NCBI GenBank assembly: GCA_000335735.1 | Contig: AMYY01000001.1 | Span: 1 to 64,000, forward strand | Direction: 5' to 3' | Source of the DNA: an alpha proteobacterium L41A | GTDB lineage: Bacteria > Pseudomonadota > Alphaproteobacteria > Caulobacterales > Caulobacteraceae | Length of the DNA stretch: 64,000 nucleotides | Part shown: in pieces, positions 48,410 to 56,327 of the stretch | Layout of the letters: every line of letters begins with the position of its first letter | How positions within the stretch are numbered: the first letter of the stretch is position 1 | Notes under the pieces: generated by a model | What the model saw: only the letters and a program-made list of their open reading frames with translations | Databases searched by the model: none | What the model was told of the DNA's origin: nothing | Translations under genes and position numbers: made by a program

Positions 48410-48443
48410 CGCGACGCTGCCGATGCATTTCGGCGGCGTCGCG
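48410..48443 (+). terminator. Strong hairpin after the lipoprotein gene
   Basis: A 14-bp stem (left arm 48410-48423, right arm 48430-48443, with one G-U wobble) and a 6-base loop start 9 bases after the stop codon. The following bases, TCACCTTCT, are only partly T-rich, so it is a terminator-like or RNA-stabilising structure more than a classical terminator. It separates the lipoprotein from the phospholipase gene. Confidence 0.5.
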
Positions 48444-48509
48444 TCACCTTCTAGATGCTGTAGTTCATGCGACCGGCTCACCGGGCGATTTTTGTCGGGA
48501 GACGTCGAG

Positions 48510-50042
48510 ATGCTGGAAGTCGGAACCACCTGCTGGCGCGCCGAAGTCGCGCCCCGCGCCGCGCTGCTGGTAGACATGGAGCCTTATCTGGCGGCCGCAA
48601 AGGCGGCGATGAGCCAGGCGAGCCGGTCCATCCACTTCCTGAACTGGGCCTTTGATCCCGACACCATCCTTGATCATGAGCCGACGGACGGTTCGGCTCC
48701 GCAAACAATCGGCAGCTTCCTCAAAGATTTGTCCGAGGCCCGGCCGGAGCTCGAAATCCGGATCCTGTGCTGGAAGTCGCCCGTCGCCGTCGCGGCCACT
48801 CAGCGGTTCTTTCCCTGGCGCAGTCGTCGCTTCTTCGCCGACACGCGCGTCGATTTTCGTCTGGACGGAACCTTGCCGCCAGGCGCTTCCCACCACCAGA
48901 AGGTCATCATCGTCGATGACGCCGTGGCCTTCTGCGGCAGTTGCGACATAGGTCCCGACCGGTGGGATAGTCCCGAACACCTTCACCCCGACCCGCGTCG
49001 CGGGAAGACGGCCAAAGGAACGCCCTGCTACGATTGCCGCCATGAGGTCATGGCGATGATCGACGGTCCGCCGGCGGCCACTCTGGGTGATCTTTTCCGC
49101 GAACGGTGGGCGAGAGCGACCGGAGAGATGCTTGCTGCGCCGGCTGAAACGGTTTCCGACGTCTGGCCGGCCGACGTGAAGCCTGATCTGGAAAACGTCG
49201 AGATCGGCGTGTCCCGAACCCAGGCGCCATGGAAAGATTTCCCGGAGCTGAGGCAAGGGGAGGCGGCCACCTTGGCCGCGATCGCCTCGGCCAAAACGAC
49301 CCTCTATATCGAAAACCAGTATTTCACCTCGCCCATCGTGGCGGAGGCCATTGCCCAGCGGCTCGACGAAGCCGACGGTCCAGAGGTGATCCTGGTGTCG
49401 ACCCGGCATTCGCCAAGCTGGTTTGACCAGATGACCATGGACAAGACGCGCTCGACGTTTCTCAAGAGGCTTGAAGACGCGGATCGGCATGGGCGGTTCA
49501 GCGCGTACAGCCCCGTCACCCGCAACGGCCGGATCATCATCGTCCACGCCAAGCTCGCCGTCGTCGATGACCGTTTCGTGCGCATTGGCTCCAGCAACGT
49601 CAACAACCGGTCGCAGGGCTTCGATAGCGAATGCGACCTGACCCTGGATGCGGGGTCGGACCCTGAAGGGGCGGGAGGGGCGTGTGTCGGCGTGTTTCGC
49701 AACCGGCTGATCGCCCACTGGCTGGGATGCGAAGAAATGCAGGTCACCCAGGCGATCATGACCCACGGCGGCATCAGCGCCGGCATCGAACATCTGCGGG
49801 ACGAAGGTTTGGATCGTCTGCGTCCGCTTCGGTCACGCAGTCACGGCGCCTTTTCCCGGTTCGTCGCCGAACACCATCTAGGCGATCCCATCTCGGCAGC
49901 CGACAGTCTTCGACCGTGGCGCCGACCCGCGCAGATGCGACACAAGCTTGCCGCGGCGGCGCATCGGCTGGTCCGCGCAGACATTCCGGCCCCGGACGTG
50001 CCGCTCGGCGGTTCGATCGAACCGGGCGTTGGTCAGGACTAA
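48510..50042 (+). CDS. Phospholipase D-family protein
   Basis: 510 residues from the ATG at 48510 (GGGAG 7 bases upstream); an upstream frame runs through the lipoprotein gene. Two catalytic HKD motifs are visible: HHQKVIIVDDAVAFCGSCD (first half) and VHAKLAVVDDRFVRIGSSNVNNRS (second half), as in two-motif PLDs and cardiolipin synthases. The spacing and IENQYFTSPIVAEAIAQRL before the second motif resemble eukaryote-like PLDs. No signal peptide or membrane segment is obvious, so it is cytoplasmic or peripherally bound. The substrate could be phospholipids. Confidence 0.88.
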   Translation: MLEVGTTCWRAEVAPRAALLVDMEPYLAAAKAAMSQASRSIHFLNWAFDPDTILDHEPTDGSAPQTIGSFLKDLSEARPELEIRILCWKSPVAVAATQRFFPWRSRRFFADTRVDFRLDGTLPPGASHHQKVIIVDDAVAFCGSCDIGPDRWDSPEHLHPDPRRGKTAKGTPCYDCRHEVMAMIDGPPAATLGDLFRERWARATGEMLAAPAETVSDVWPADVKPDLENVEIGVSRTQAPWKDFPELRQGEAATLAAIASAKTTLYIENQYFTSPIVAEAIAQRLDEADGPEVILVSTRHSPSWFDQMTMDKTRSTFLKRLEDADRHGRFSAYSPVTRNGRIIIVHAKLAVVDDRFVRIGSSNVNNRSQGFDSECDLTLDAGSDPEGAGGACVGVFRNRLIAHWLGCEEMQVTQAIMTHGGISAGIEHLRDEGLDRLRPLRSRSHGAFSRFVAEHHLGDPISAADSLRPWRRPAQMRHKLAAAAHRLVRADIPAPDVPLGGSIEPGVGQD

Positions 50043-50417
50043 CCTTGGGTGCTGGCAGCTGATTACTCTCGAAATCTATGGGTTGGGCGGGCGAACGTCT
50101 TCGTTGCCACTTGGTTGAGCCACATGAAGCTCGCTATGAAGGCGGGCGTTCCAACGAGGCTACAGAAGTGGTCGCTGACGGCTTTGCAGAGGCACAAAAC
50201 TTCAATGGCGTGATCGCAGTGGCAACCACAGGGACAGAAATGGGACTGGAGCACTATGCCTGCGATGCAGTCGCCGTATCAGAACTAGAGTCTCAGGTTA
50301 ACGGAGGCGAAGCGCCGCAAGACTAAGAAATTTCAGGTTAAACACGTCTCACATCGACATGATCGAGCTTGCTTTGCTTCACATAATATATCTTAGGCGA
50401 TAGCGCGATCTAGTTGT
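50043..50417. other. AT-richer gap of about 375 bases between convergent genes
   Basis: GC content falls well below the flanks, especially after 50327. One plus-strand frame (50078-50326, 82 codons, MGWAGERLRCHLVEP...) and one minus-strand frame (50063-50254) overlap each other. Neither has a clear ribosome site or the third-position GC bias of the real genes around. No tRNA, terminator or mobile-element end was found. Confidence 0.5.
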
Positions 50418-51218
50418 TCAGCGTCGCAAACGGCTCTCTTGAGCTTGGCGTTGAATGGTCACTGGATTGCCTGCCGGTTTGGGCTGCTGTGTCAGACCGA
50501 CGCCCTTGAGCCAGAGCTTCAGCGCCTCCCAATGGATCGCCGCGACCACCTTGAACGTCATCAGCGGTATCGCCGACGTCGCGGCGGCGATGTTGAGATC
50601 CTCCAGGCGTTCACGCTTCGCCGCCATCGCGGCCGTGATTAGAACGCCCTCAGCGTCCAGCCCATCGATCGTCATGTGGAGGCGATCGCCCGGCGTATGG
50701 CCCCGGAACTGGTAATCCATCTCCATGCCCATGAATGGCGACACATAGAGCGCCTTACCCGCGCCCTGACGAATGACGCCTGCGGCCTGATCTTCGATGG
50801 GGATCGGAATGACATAGGCGTGGCGGATGCCGAAAGTGCTGGTCACCTCGTACACCATGGCGGCCAACCGCCCGTCGGGCCAATGGCAATAGTAGATGCT
50901 GATCGGGTTGAAAACGTAACCCAGAACGCGCGGCATGGTTAACAGGCGGACAGGCCCGCCCTCAAGTTCGATGCCGGCTTGAGCCATCCACGCATCCACC
51001 TGAGGTCGCAGCGCGCCAGAACCGTCTCCGTAATCCTTGTCGTGGAAGGACAAGAGATTGAACCGATTGCGCGAAAACAGGCGCAGGCGCGCATCCACGT
51101 CATCGATTTCCGACAGGTCAAGCAGGAGCCAGAAGACGCGATAGTTCAGCTTGTGAATCTTGGGGCGAAGGCGTCGGTGCATGACCCGGCCGCGATAAAG
51201 GGCCGAGCTAAGTGTCAC
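50418..51218 (-). CDS. DUF1365 family protein
   Basis: 266 residues. Family segments are visible: ALYRGRVMHRRLRPKIHKLNY at the N-terminus, the core motif RVLGYVFNPISIYYC, TFGIRHAYVIP and FMGMEMDYQFR. In many alphaproteobacteria this gene pairs with the FAD oxidoreductase upstream and belongs to the RpoE-ChrR singlet-oxygen regulon; a role in lipid (for example furan fatty acid or cyclopropane) modification has been discussed. Its ATG overlaps the stop of the upstream gene (ATGA), so the pair is coupled. Confidence 0.9.
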   Translation of the reverse strand: MTLSSALYRGRVMHRRLRPKIHKLNYRVFWLLLDLSEIDDVDARLRLFSRNRFNLLSFHDKDYGDGSGALRPQVDAWMAQAGIELEGGPVRLLTMPRVLGYVFNPISIYYCHWPDGRLAAMVYEVTSTFGIRHAYVIPIPIEDQAAGVIRQGAGKALYVSPFMGMEMDYQFRGHTPGDRLHMTIDGLDAEGVLITAAMAAKRERLEDLNIAAATSAIPLMTFKVVAAIHWEALKLWLKGVGLTQQPKPAGNPVTIQRQAQESRLRR

Positions 51219-52552
51219 GCGGCACGTTCCAGTTGCGCGCCCATCGGCGTCGTCAAATGAATGCGACCGCTTTCATTGGCGACCGACCAAGGGCGACGCA
51301 CGCCGCCAAGCTGCTCCGCAACGGCAAGGCCCGACTGCAAGCCGTCCTCGTGGAAGCCCGCGCCGAAATGGGCCCCGCAGAACCAGACGCACCCCTGCCC
51401 TTGCAGGCTCCACAACTGCTTTTGAGCCTGTATGGCGGCGGGATCGAAGATGGGGTGCTCGTAGAGTTCGCTACGCAAAATCGTGTCGGCGCGTGGCGGA
51501 CGCGGCGGATTGAGCGTGACGAAAAGGTCGTCGCCCGGCAGGCCTTGCAGGCGGTTCATCCAATAGGTGACGCAGAGGCCGTCATCCGCGCCGATATAGT
51601 TCCAGCTGGCCCAGGCGCGACGGCGATGCGGCATCAGCCCGGCGTCGGTATGCAGAACGGTCAGATTTCGGCTGTACCGGAAAGCTCCGAGCAGCGCCTT
51701 CTCGCGCGCCGTCGGTTCGGCCAGCATCGCCAGAGCCTGGTCGGCATGGGACCCAATCACAACCTGGTCGTAGCGCTCGACGCCGCCTTGGCTGTCGTGA
51801 ACGAAGACGCCGTGGTCGCTACGCCGCACAGCCGTGACGCCGTGGTGCAAACGAATGTCTTGGATCGCGCGGGCGAGATGTTCGACATAGACGCGGCTGC
51901 CACCCTCGACGGTGCGCCACAGCGGGCGCCCCACAAGTTTCAGCAAGCCGTGATTGCCGCAGAAGCGGATGAAGGACTCGGCCGGATAGTCCATCAGCGT
52001 GTGCGCCGGCGATGACCAGATCGCGGCGGCCATGGGCAGCAGGTGATCGTCGCGGAACGCTTCGCTGAACCCTTCGCGCTTCAGATAATCGCCAAGCGTC
52101 AGCGAGGAATCGGACATCGCAGCCAGATCCTTTGGCGCGTCGCGATAGAAGCGCAGGATCTCGCTCAACATAGACCAAAAGCGAGGACGCAGGACGTTGC
52201 GACGCTGAGCGAACAAGCCTGGCGCGGCATATTCGAACTGTCCGTCATCCAGTGATACAGCGAACGACATATCCGTCGCGCGTGTCGCGATCCCCAGATG
52301 CTCGAACAGGGCGGTCAGATTGGGATAGGTCGCGTCATTGAAGCAGATGAAGCCAGTGTCGACCGCAATGTCGCCGGAAGGCACGCTGGCCATCACCGTA
52401 TTCGAATGCCCGCCCAGGCGGTCGCCCTTTTCGTAAAGCGTCACGTCATGGCGTTCCGACAGAAGCCAGGCCGAAGACAGGGCGGCGACGCCAGATCCGA
52501 CCACAGCGATCTTTTGACGTTCGGCAGAGGGCGTCACGGACGACAGGGGCAT
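51215..52552 (-). CDS. FAD-dependent amine-oxidase-like oxidoreductase of the singlet-oxygen regulon
   Basis: 445 residues. The N-terminal FAD motif reads IAVVGSGVAALSSAWLLSE (about 15-33), followed by YEKGDRLGGHSNTV and DTGFICFNDATYPNL, and a C-terminal FAD-contact segment WFCGAHFGAGFHEDGLQSGLAVAEQL. This is the NAD(P)-binding/amine oxidase family protein that accompanies DUF1365 proteins. It diverges from the ECF sigma gene across about 115 bases holding two facing ECF-type promoters. A substrate has not been shown; an oxidation or dehydrogenation of a membrane lipid is an inference. Confidence 0.9.
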   Translation of the reverse strand: MPLSSVTPSAERQKIAVVGSGVAALSSAWLLSERHDVTLYEKGDRLGGHSNTVMASVPSGDIAVDTGFICFNDATYPNLTALFEHLGIATRATDMSFAVSLDDGQFEYAAPGLFAQRRNVLRPRFWSMLSEILRFYRDAPKDLAAMSDSSLTLGDYLKREGFSEAFRDDHLLPMAAAIWSSPAHTLMDYPAESFIRFCGNHGLLKLVGRPLWRTVEGGSRVYVEHLARAIQDIRLHHGVTAVRRSDHGVFVHDSQGGVERYDQVVIGSHADQALAMLAEPTAREKALLGAFRYSRNLTVLHTDAGLMPHRRRAWASWNYIGADDGLCVTYWMNRLQGLPGDDLFVTLNPPRPPRADTILRSELYEHPIFDPAAIQAQKQLWSLQGQGCVWFCGAHFGAGFHEDGLQSGLAVAEQLGGVRRPWSVANESGRIHLTTPMGAQLERAA

Positions 52553-52602
52553 GAAAACTCCGAAAGATACGCCGCAGCGCAGTCGCTAGGGCATGAACGG
52601 AT

Positions 52603-52628
52603 TACGGGTCGCCGTCATGTTCGGATCG
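52603..52628 (-). promoter_or_regulatory. ECF11 (RpoE-ChrR)-type promoter for the FAD oxidoreductase operon
   Basis: On the minus strand, CGATCC (52628-52623) and CGTA (52606-52603) are 16 bases apart, the same spacing as the facing promoter. It differs by one base from the TGATCC -35 of that promoter. It lies about 50 bases upstream of the ATG at 52552. Confidence 0.6.
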
Positions 52629-52632
52629 CGAT

Positions 52633-52658
52633 TGATCCAGACATTTCCGCTGAGCGTA
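52633..52658 (+). promoter_or_regulatory. ECF11 (RpoE-ChrR)-type autoregulatory promoter of the sigma-factor operon
   Basis: TGATCC at 52633-52638 and CGTA at 52655-52658, 16 bases apart. This matches the TGATCC / CGTA pattern that I recall for RpoE-ChrR (ECF11) targets. It is only 4 bases from the -35 element of the facing promoter. It implies that the sigma gene starts downstream of about 52665. Confidence 0.7.
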
Positions 52659-52667
52659 TTAGTGTCC

Positions 52668-53297
52668 ATGCATGCCGAGCCGTTATCCTTCGCATCCACG
52701 CCATGTCGGTCAAACCACGTGAAGGCGCTCGACAGCTTGCCTGATCCGCTGCTGCACGATCGGCTGATCGAACAGATCGCCCTGAGGCGCGATCGTGACG
52801 CGTTCGCTGCGCTCTTCGCCTATTTCGCACCGCGGCTGAAGGCTTGGCTGATCAAGTCGGGCGCGACGCCCGGCGCGGCCGAGGACTTTGCGCAGGACGC
52901 CATGCTGACCGTGTGGCGCAAGGCCGATTTGTTTGACTCGTCCAAGTCGCGCGCCGCAACGTGGATTTTCACCATCGCTCGAAACCGTCGGCTGGACATG
53001 CTGCGGCGTGACGCGCGCCCCTTGCCGACGCCTGAAATCGAGTTGGCGGGGGACGACGTCCGCCGGCCCGATGAACTGCTGTCGATGTCGCAAGACGCGG
53101 ACCGCGTGCGCGACGCCCTGGGGCGGCTCAGCGCCGACCATGTCGAGGTTCTGCGTCTGGCCTTTTTCATGGACAACTCTCATTCCGAGATCGCCAAACA
53201 TCTCGGCCTGCCGCTCGGCACCGTCAAATCCCGTATTCGTAACGCCATGACCAAGCTTCGTTTGATCCTCGCGCCGTCTGAGGAGGCTGCGCGATGA
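52668..53297 (+). CDS. rpoE: ECF sigma factor of the RpoE/ECF11 group
   Basis: 209 residues from the ATG at 52668. Region 2 spans FAALFAYFAPRLKAWLIKSG, AAEDFAQDAMLTVWRKADLF and TWIFTIARNRRLDMLRRD; region 4 has LSADHVEVLRLAFFMDNSHSEIAKHLGLPLGTVKSRI split over the last 60 residues. It would direct transcription of singlet-oxygen defence genes when freed from ChrR. A longer frame begins at 52593, upstream of its own promoter, and is rejected. A GTG at 52719 (VKALDSLPDPLLHDRL) is also plausible and fits the family N-terminus better. Translation from 52668 would be near-leaderless. The stop overlaps chrR (ATGA). Confidence 0.88.
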   Translation: MHAEPLSFASTPCRSNHVKALDSLPDPLLHDRLIEQIALRRDRDAFAALFAYFAPRLKAWLIKSGATPGAAEDFAQDAMLTVWRKADLFDSSKSRAATWIFTIARNRRLDMLRRDARPLPTPEIELAGDDVRRPDELLSMSQDADRVRDALGRLSADHVEVLRLAFFMDNSHSEIAKHLGLPLGTVKSRIRNAMTKLRLILAPSEEAAR

Positions 53298-53932
53298 AGC
53301 CTCAGCGGAACCCTTCCGAAGAACGTTTACTGGCCTATGCGGCCGGCACGCTCAGCCCGCCCGAGGCTGTGGTGATGGCGGCGCATCTGGCGATGCGACC
53401 GGCCAATGACGCCTGGGTGCGCGACCTGCAGTCGGTCGGTGGGGAGTTTCTGGACGAGACCTCCCCCTCCCCCTTGTCCAAAGATGCGCTCGCCTTGGCG
53501 ATGGCGCGGATCGAGACGGATGCCGGCAAGGCCAGGCACAGCGCGCCCCTGAACGACATGCCCGAGCTGCCCGAGCCGCTGCGGCGCTATGCGCTGGGTC
53601 CATGGCGCTGGGTCGGGCCCGGCATGCGCGTGCGCGATGTCCATGCGCCGCGGGATGGTGATTGCCGCGTCATTCTTCTGAAGATTGAATCGGGTCGTGA
53701 GACGCCAAAACACACGCATGGCGGCGTGGAGCTGACCTGCGTCATCTCCGGCGCCTATGCGACCGAAACCGAGCGTTTCGACGTCGGCGACTTCGAAGAG
53801 GCGGATCCGGAAGTGCTGCACCAACCCCGTGTCGTGTCGGACGAGCCGTGCCTGTGCGTCGTCGCGCTTGACGGTCAGATCCAGCTGGATGGATGGGTCG
53901 GCAAGCTGATCCAGCCCTTCGTTCGCCTGTGA
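53294..53932 (+). CDS. chrR: ChrR-like anti-sigma factor with cupin domain
   Basis: 212 residues. The N-terminal anti-sigma domain (about 1-85) opens with ERLLAYAAGTLSPPEA, as in ChrR. The C-terminal cupin-like domain has metal ligands His140, His142 and Glu146 in PKHTHGGVELTCV and His176 in EVLHQP. Cys186 and Cys188 lie in DEPCLCVV. In R. sphaeroides ChrR the anti-sigma zinc site is His6, His31, Cys35, Cys38; here the matching residues are Asn6, His31, Arg35, Asn38, so that site is lost. It should hold the sigma factor inactive until singlet oxygen or another oxidant acts, perhaps through the cupin site. Overlaps both neighbours by 4 bases. Confidence 0.9.
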   Translation: MKPQRNPSEERLLAYAAGTLSPPEAVVMAAHLAMRPANDAWVRDLQSVGGEFLDETSPSPLSKDALALAMARIETDAGKARHSAPLNDMPELPEPLRRYALGPWRWVGPGMRVRDVHAPRDGDCRVILLKIESGRETPKHTHGGVELTCVISGAYATETERFDVGDFEEADPEVLHQPRVVSDEPCLCVVALDGQIQLDGWVGKLIQPFVRL

Positions 53933-54735
53933 CGGCTCTCGCGACCATTTGGGGTGCCGCCGCCCTGTTTCTCGTTGTCGTCATGTCTGCGGCGTGGCTG
54001 GTCCAGAAACGAACGGGCCAAGGCGGTTGGGCAGACGCGTTCTGGTCGCTCGGACTGGGAGCGGCCGGCGTCGGCGTCGCGCTGTTTCCGATCGACGGCG
54101 CCGCTCCGTCATTGCGCCAGTATCTTGCAGCCCTGCTGATTGGCCTTTGGGGCTTGCGGCTGGGGTCCCACATCGCTGTTCGCGCCGCCCACGAGGAGCG
54201 CGAGGATGCTCGCTACGCGCGTCTGAGAAAAGACTGGGGCGCCGGTTTTCAGGTCAAGATGTTCGGCTTTCTGATGTTGCAAGCCGGAGCCGCAGCCTTC
54301 CTGACGCTCAGCGTGATGACGGCGGCGCGCAACCCGGCGCCCGGCCTGACGATTCAGGATGCCGTAGCGACACTGATCTTTGTCGGAGCCTTGGTTGGAG
54401 AAGCCGTTTCCGATCGCCAGCTGGCGGCCTTCAAACGCAACCCGGCCAACAAGGGTGGAGTCTGCGATATCGGTCTGTGGGCCTGGTCACGCCACCCGAA
54501 CTATTTCTTCGAATGGGTGAGTTGGTGCGCTTGGCCTGTGTTCGCCATCAATCTGAGCGGTGAATGGACTTGGGGTTGGCTGGCGCTGACAGGTCCCGCC
54601 TATATGTACTGGCTTCTGACCCAGGTGTCCGGCGTGCCCTTGCTCGAAGAGCATATGCGACAGTCGCGACCCAAGGCGTTCGGCGCCTATGCCGCCCGCA
54701 CCAGCGCCTTCTTCCCTCGCCCGCCCCGGCGATGA
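53929..54735 (+). CDS. DUF1295 membrane protein (steroid 5-alpha-reductase-like fold)
   Basis: 268 residues, GTG start overlapping the chrR stop (GTGA). Six or seven hydrophobic segments are seen. The family signature near the C-terminal third is GLWAWSRHPNYFFEWVSWCAW, and the earlier block GGWADAFWSLGLGAAG matches the family opening. Proteins of this type belong to the isoprenylcysteine methyltransferase / 5-alpha-reductase superfamily and bind NADPH or SAM in related members. Its place in the sigma-chrR operon suggests a role in membrane lipid change during oxidative stress. Confidence 0.9.
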   Translation: MTALATIWGAAALFLVVVMSAAWLVQKRTGQGGWADAFWSLGLGAAGVGVALFPIDGAAPSLRQYLAALLIGLWGLRLGSHIAVRAAHEEREDARYARLRKDWGAGFQVKMFGFLMLQAGAAAFLTLSVMTAARNPAPGLTIQDAVATLIFVGALVGEAVSDRQLAAFKRNPANKGGVCDIGLWAWSRHPNYFFEWVSWCAWPVFAINLSGEWTWGWLALTGPAYMYWLLTQVSGVPLLEEHMRQSRPKAFGAYAARTSAFFPRPPRR

Positions 54736-54742
54736 GGCGATC

Positions 54743-55699
54743 TCAGACTTTCTGAGCTGATCCCAGATGCGTCTCGCCGCGTTCCCGGGCAATCTCCATT
54801 TGCCTGTGACGCTCGGCATATCGCTGTCGCTGGACCTCGTCGCGGGCGTCGTGACAGCGCTCGCAACACACGCCTTCGACATAGTGCGGCGAACCCCGAC
54901 CGGCCTCGTCCACTGGCAGACGACATCCCCGGCACAAGGAGTGGGGACCTCGGCTCAAGCCGTGCCCGACCGAGACGCGTTCGTCAAAGACGAAACACGC
55001 TCCACGCCATAGGCTCTGCTCCTCATCCACCGTCTCAAGATAGCGAAGGATGCCGCCTTCCAGATGGTGGACGTTCTCCACGCCTTCGGCCTTCAGGAAG
55101 GCGGTCGACTTTTCGCAGCGAATGCCGCCGGTGCAGTACATGGCCACGCGCTTGGCGCCAGTCTGCTCGATCAGGGCGCGACCTTCGCTCCGGAACCAGT
55201 CGGGAAAATCGCGAAAGCTGCGGGTATTGGGTTGGACGGCCCGTTCGAACGCGCCGATCTCGCCCTCATAGTCGTTGCGCGTATCGATCACCAAGGTCTC
55301 TGGATCGGCGATCAGGGCGTTCCAGTCCGTGGGCGCAACGTAGACGCCCGCCTGATTCGCAGGGTCCAGATCCGGCTGTCCCATGGTGACGATCTCGCGT
55401 TTGACGCGCACCTTCATCCGGTGGAACGGCAGGGCGTCGGTCCAGGCGTATTTGAGTTCGAGCGTCTCGAATCCTGGCATGGCCTGGATCGTGGACAACA
55501 CCGCTGCGATCGCCGCCTCCGATCCGGCGATAGTGCCGTTCAGACCCTCCGGCGCGACGAGCAGAGTCCCCCTCACCTGACCGGCGTCACAGACCGCCTG
55601 AAGCGTCTCACGCACGGTCTCGGGATCGGCCACAGGCGCAAACTTGTAGAGTGCCGCGACACGGAAGGCTTGATCGGACGAGGTCTGATGGTCGGTCAT
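54743..55699 (-). CDS. trhO: tRNA uridine(34) hydroxylase (rhodanese-related, TrhO)
   Basis: 318 residues. It makes 5-hydroxyuridine at the wobble position of certain tRNAs in an oxygen-dependent way. An N-terminal acylphosphatase-like domain (GTLLVAPEGLNGTIAGSEAAI split around 40-60) is followed by a rhodanese domain with the catalytic loop MYCTGGIRCEKSTAF. A C-terminal Cys-rich tail has CRGCRLP and CCERCHD, probably binding zinc. It converges with the DUF1295 gene, leaving 7 bases between stops. The tRNA-Arg gene lies just upstream. Confidence 0.94.
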   Translation of the reverse strand: MTDHQTSSDQAFRVAALYKFAPVADPETVRETLQAVCDAGQVRGTLLVAPEGLNGTIAGSEAAIAAVLSTIQAMPGFETLELKYAWTDALPFHRMKVRVKREIVTMGQPDLDPANQAGVYVAPTDWNALIADPETLVIDTRNDYEGEIGAFERAVQPNTRSFRDFPDWFRSEGRALIEQTGAKRVAMYCTGGIRCEKSTAFLKAEGVENVHHLEGGILRYLETVDEEQSLWRGACFVFDERVSVGHGLSRGPHSLCRGCRLPVDEAGRGSPHYVEGVCCERCHDARDEVQRQRYAERHRQMEIARERGETHLGSAQKV

Positions 55700-55726
55700 G
55701 GATCAGCCCCTGGAAGGCGCCGGAGA

Positions 55727-55803
55727 TGGCGCGCCCTGCAGGACTCGAACCTGCAACATCCCGCTTAGAAGGCGGGTGCTCTATCCGGTTGAGCTAAGGG
55801 CGC
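55727..55803 (-). tRNA. tRNA-Arg (anticodon TCT)
   Basis: A 77-base cloverleaf on the minus strand: acceptor GCGCCCT / AGGGCGC, anticodon loop CTTCTAA with a 5-bp GC-rich stem, T-loop GGTTCGAGTCC, discriminator G and an encoded CCA. It reads AGA codons, which are rare in this GC-rich genome. Confidence 0.95.
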
Positions 55804-55822
55804 TTCTGGCCGGACGCAGGCG

Positions 55823-56128
55823 TCAATGCGTCCAGGATTGCTTGCGGTTGGTGGCGAAATTGTCGGCATAGGCCTTGATGATGACCGGCGGGTCGTTCGG
55901 CTCATGCAAGCGGAAGGCGATGCCGTGACGCTCGGCGTATTCGATCGCCTCTTCCTTCGATTCGAAGTTAAGACGAACCTGGCCGTTCATGTCGGTGGAG
56001 CTGGTCCAGCCCATCAGCGGATCGATGGTGCGCGCCGATGCCGGTTCGAACTCCAGCCGCCAGTCGCGGCTCTTGGCCTTGCCCGACTGCATCGCAGTTT
56101 TGGCCGGGCGATAGATGCGAGCCAACAT
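55823..56128 (-). CDS. Complex I accessory subunit, NDUFS4-like (ETC complex I subunit conserved region)
   Basis: 101 residues from the ATG at 56128 (GAGGAT 9 bases upstream); a longer frame to 56185 is less likely. The conserved segments are MLARIYRPAKTAMQSGKAKS, WRLEFEPASARTIDPLMGWTSSTDM and FESKEEAIEYAERHGI. This is the alphaproteobacterial form of mitochondrial NDUFS4, an 18-kDa peripheral subunit of NADH:quinone oxidoreductase. It stands alone here, between two tRNA genes. Confidence 0.93.
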   Translation of the reverse strand: MLARIYRPAKTAMQSGKAKSRDWRLEFEPASARTIDPLMGWTSSTDMNGQVRLNFESKEEAIEYAERHGIAFRLHEPNDPPVIIKAYADNFATNRKQSWTH

Positions 56129-56205
56129 GGCGAAATCCTCAGTGACGGCGGGGTCTGTGACCCTGCCATAACGCGCGCTGGACATATGATCCAGCGGCCT
56201 TCCGT

Positions 56206-56282
<77 letters not shown>

Positions 56283-56327
56283 GACCGAACGGAGCGCTCT
56301 ATTGGCACTTCGCGACGCGATCCGCAA

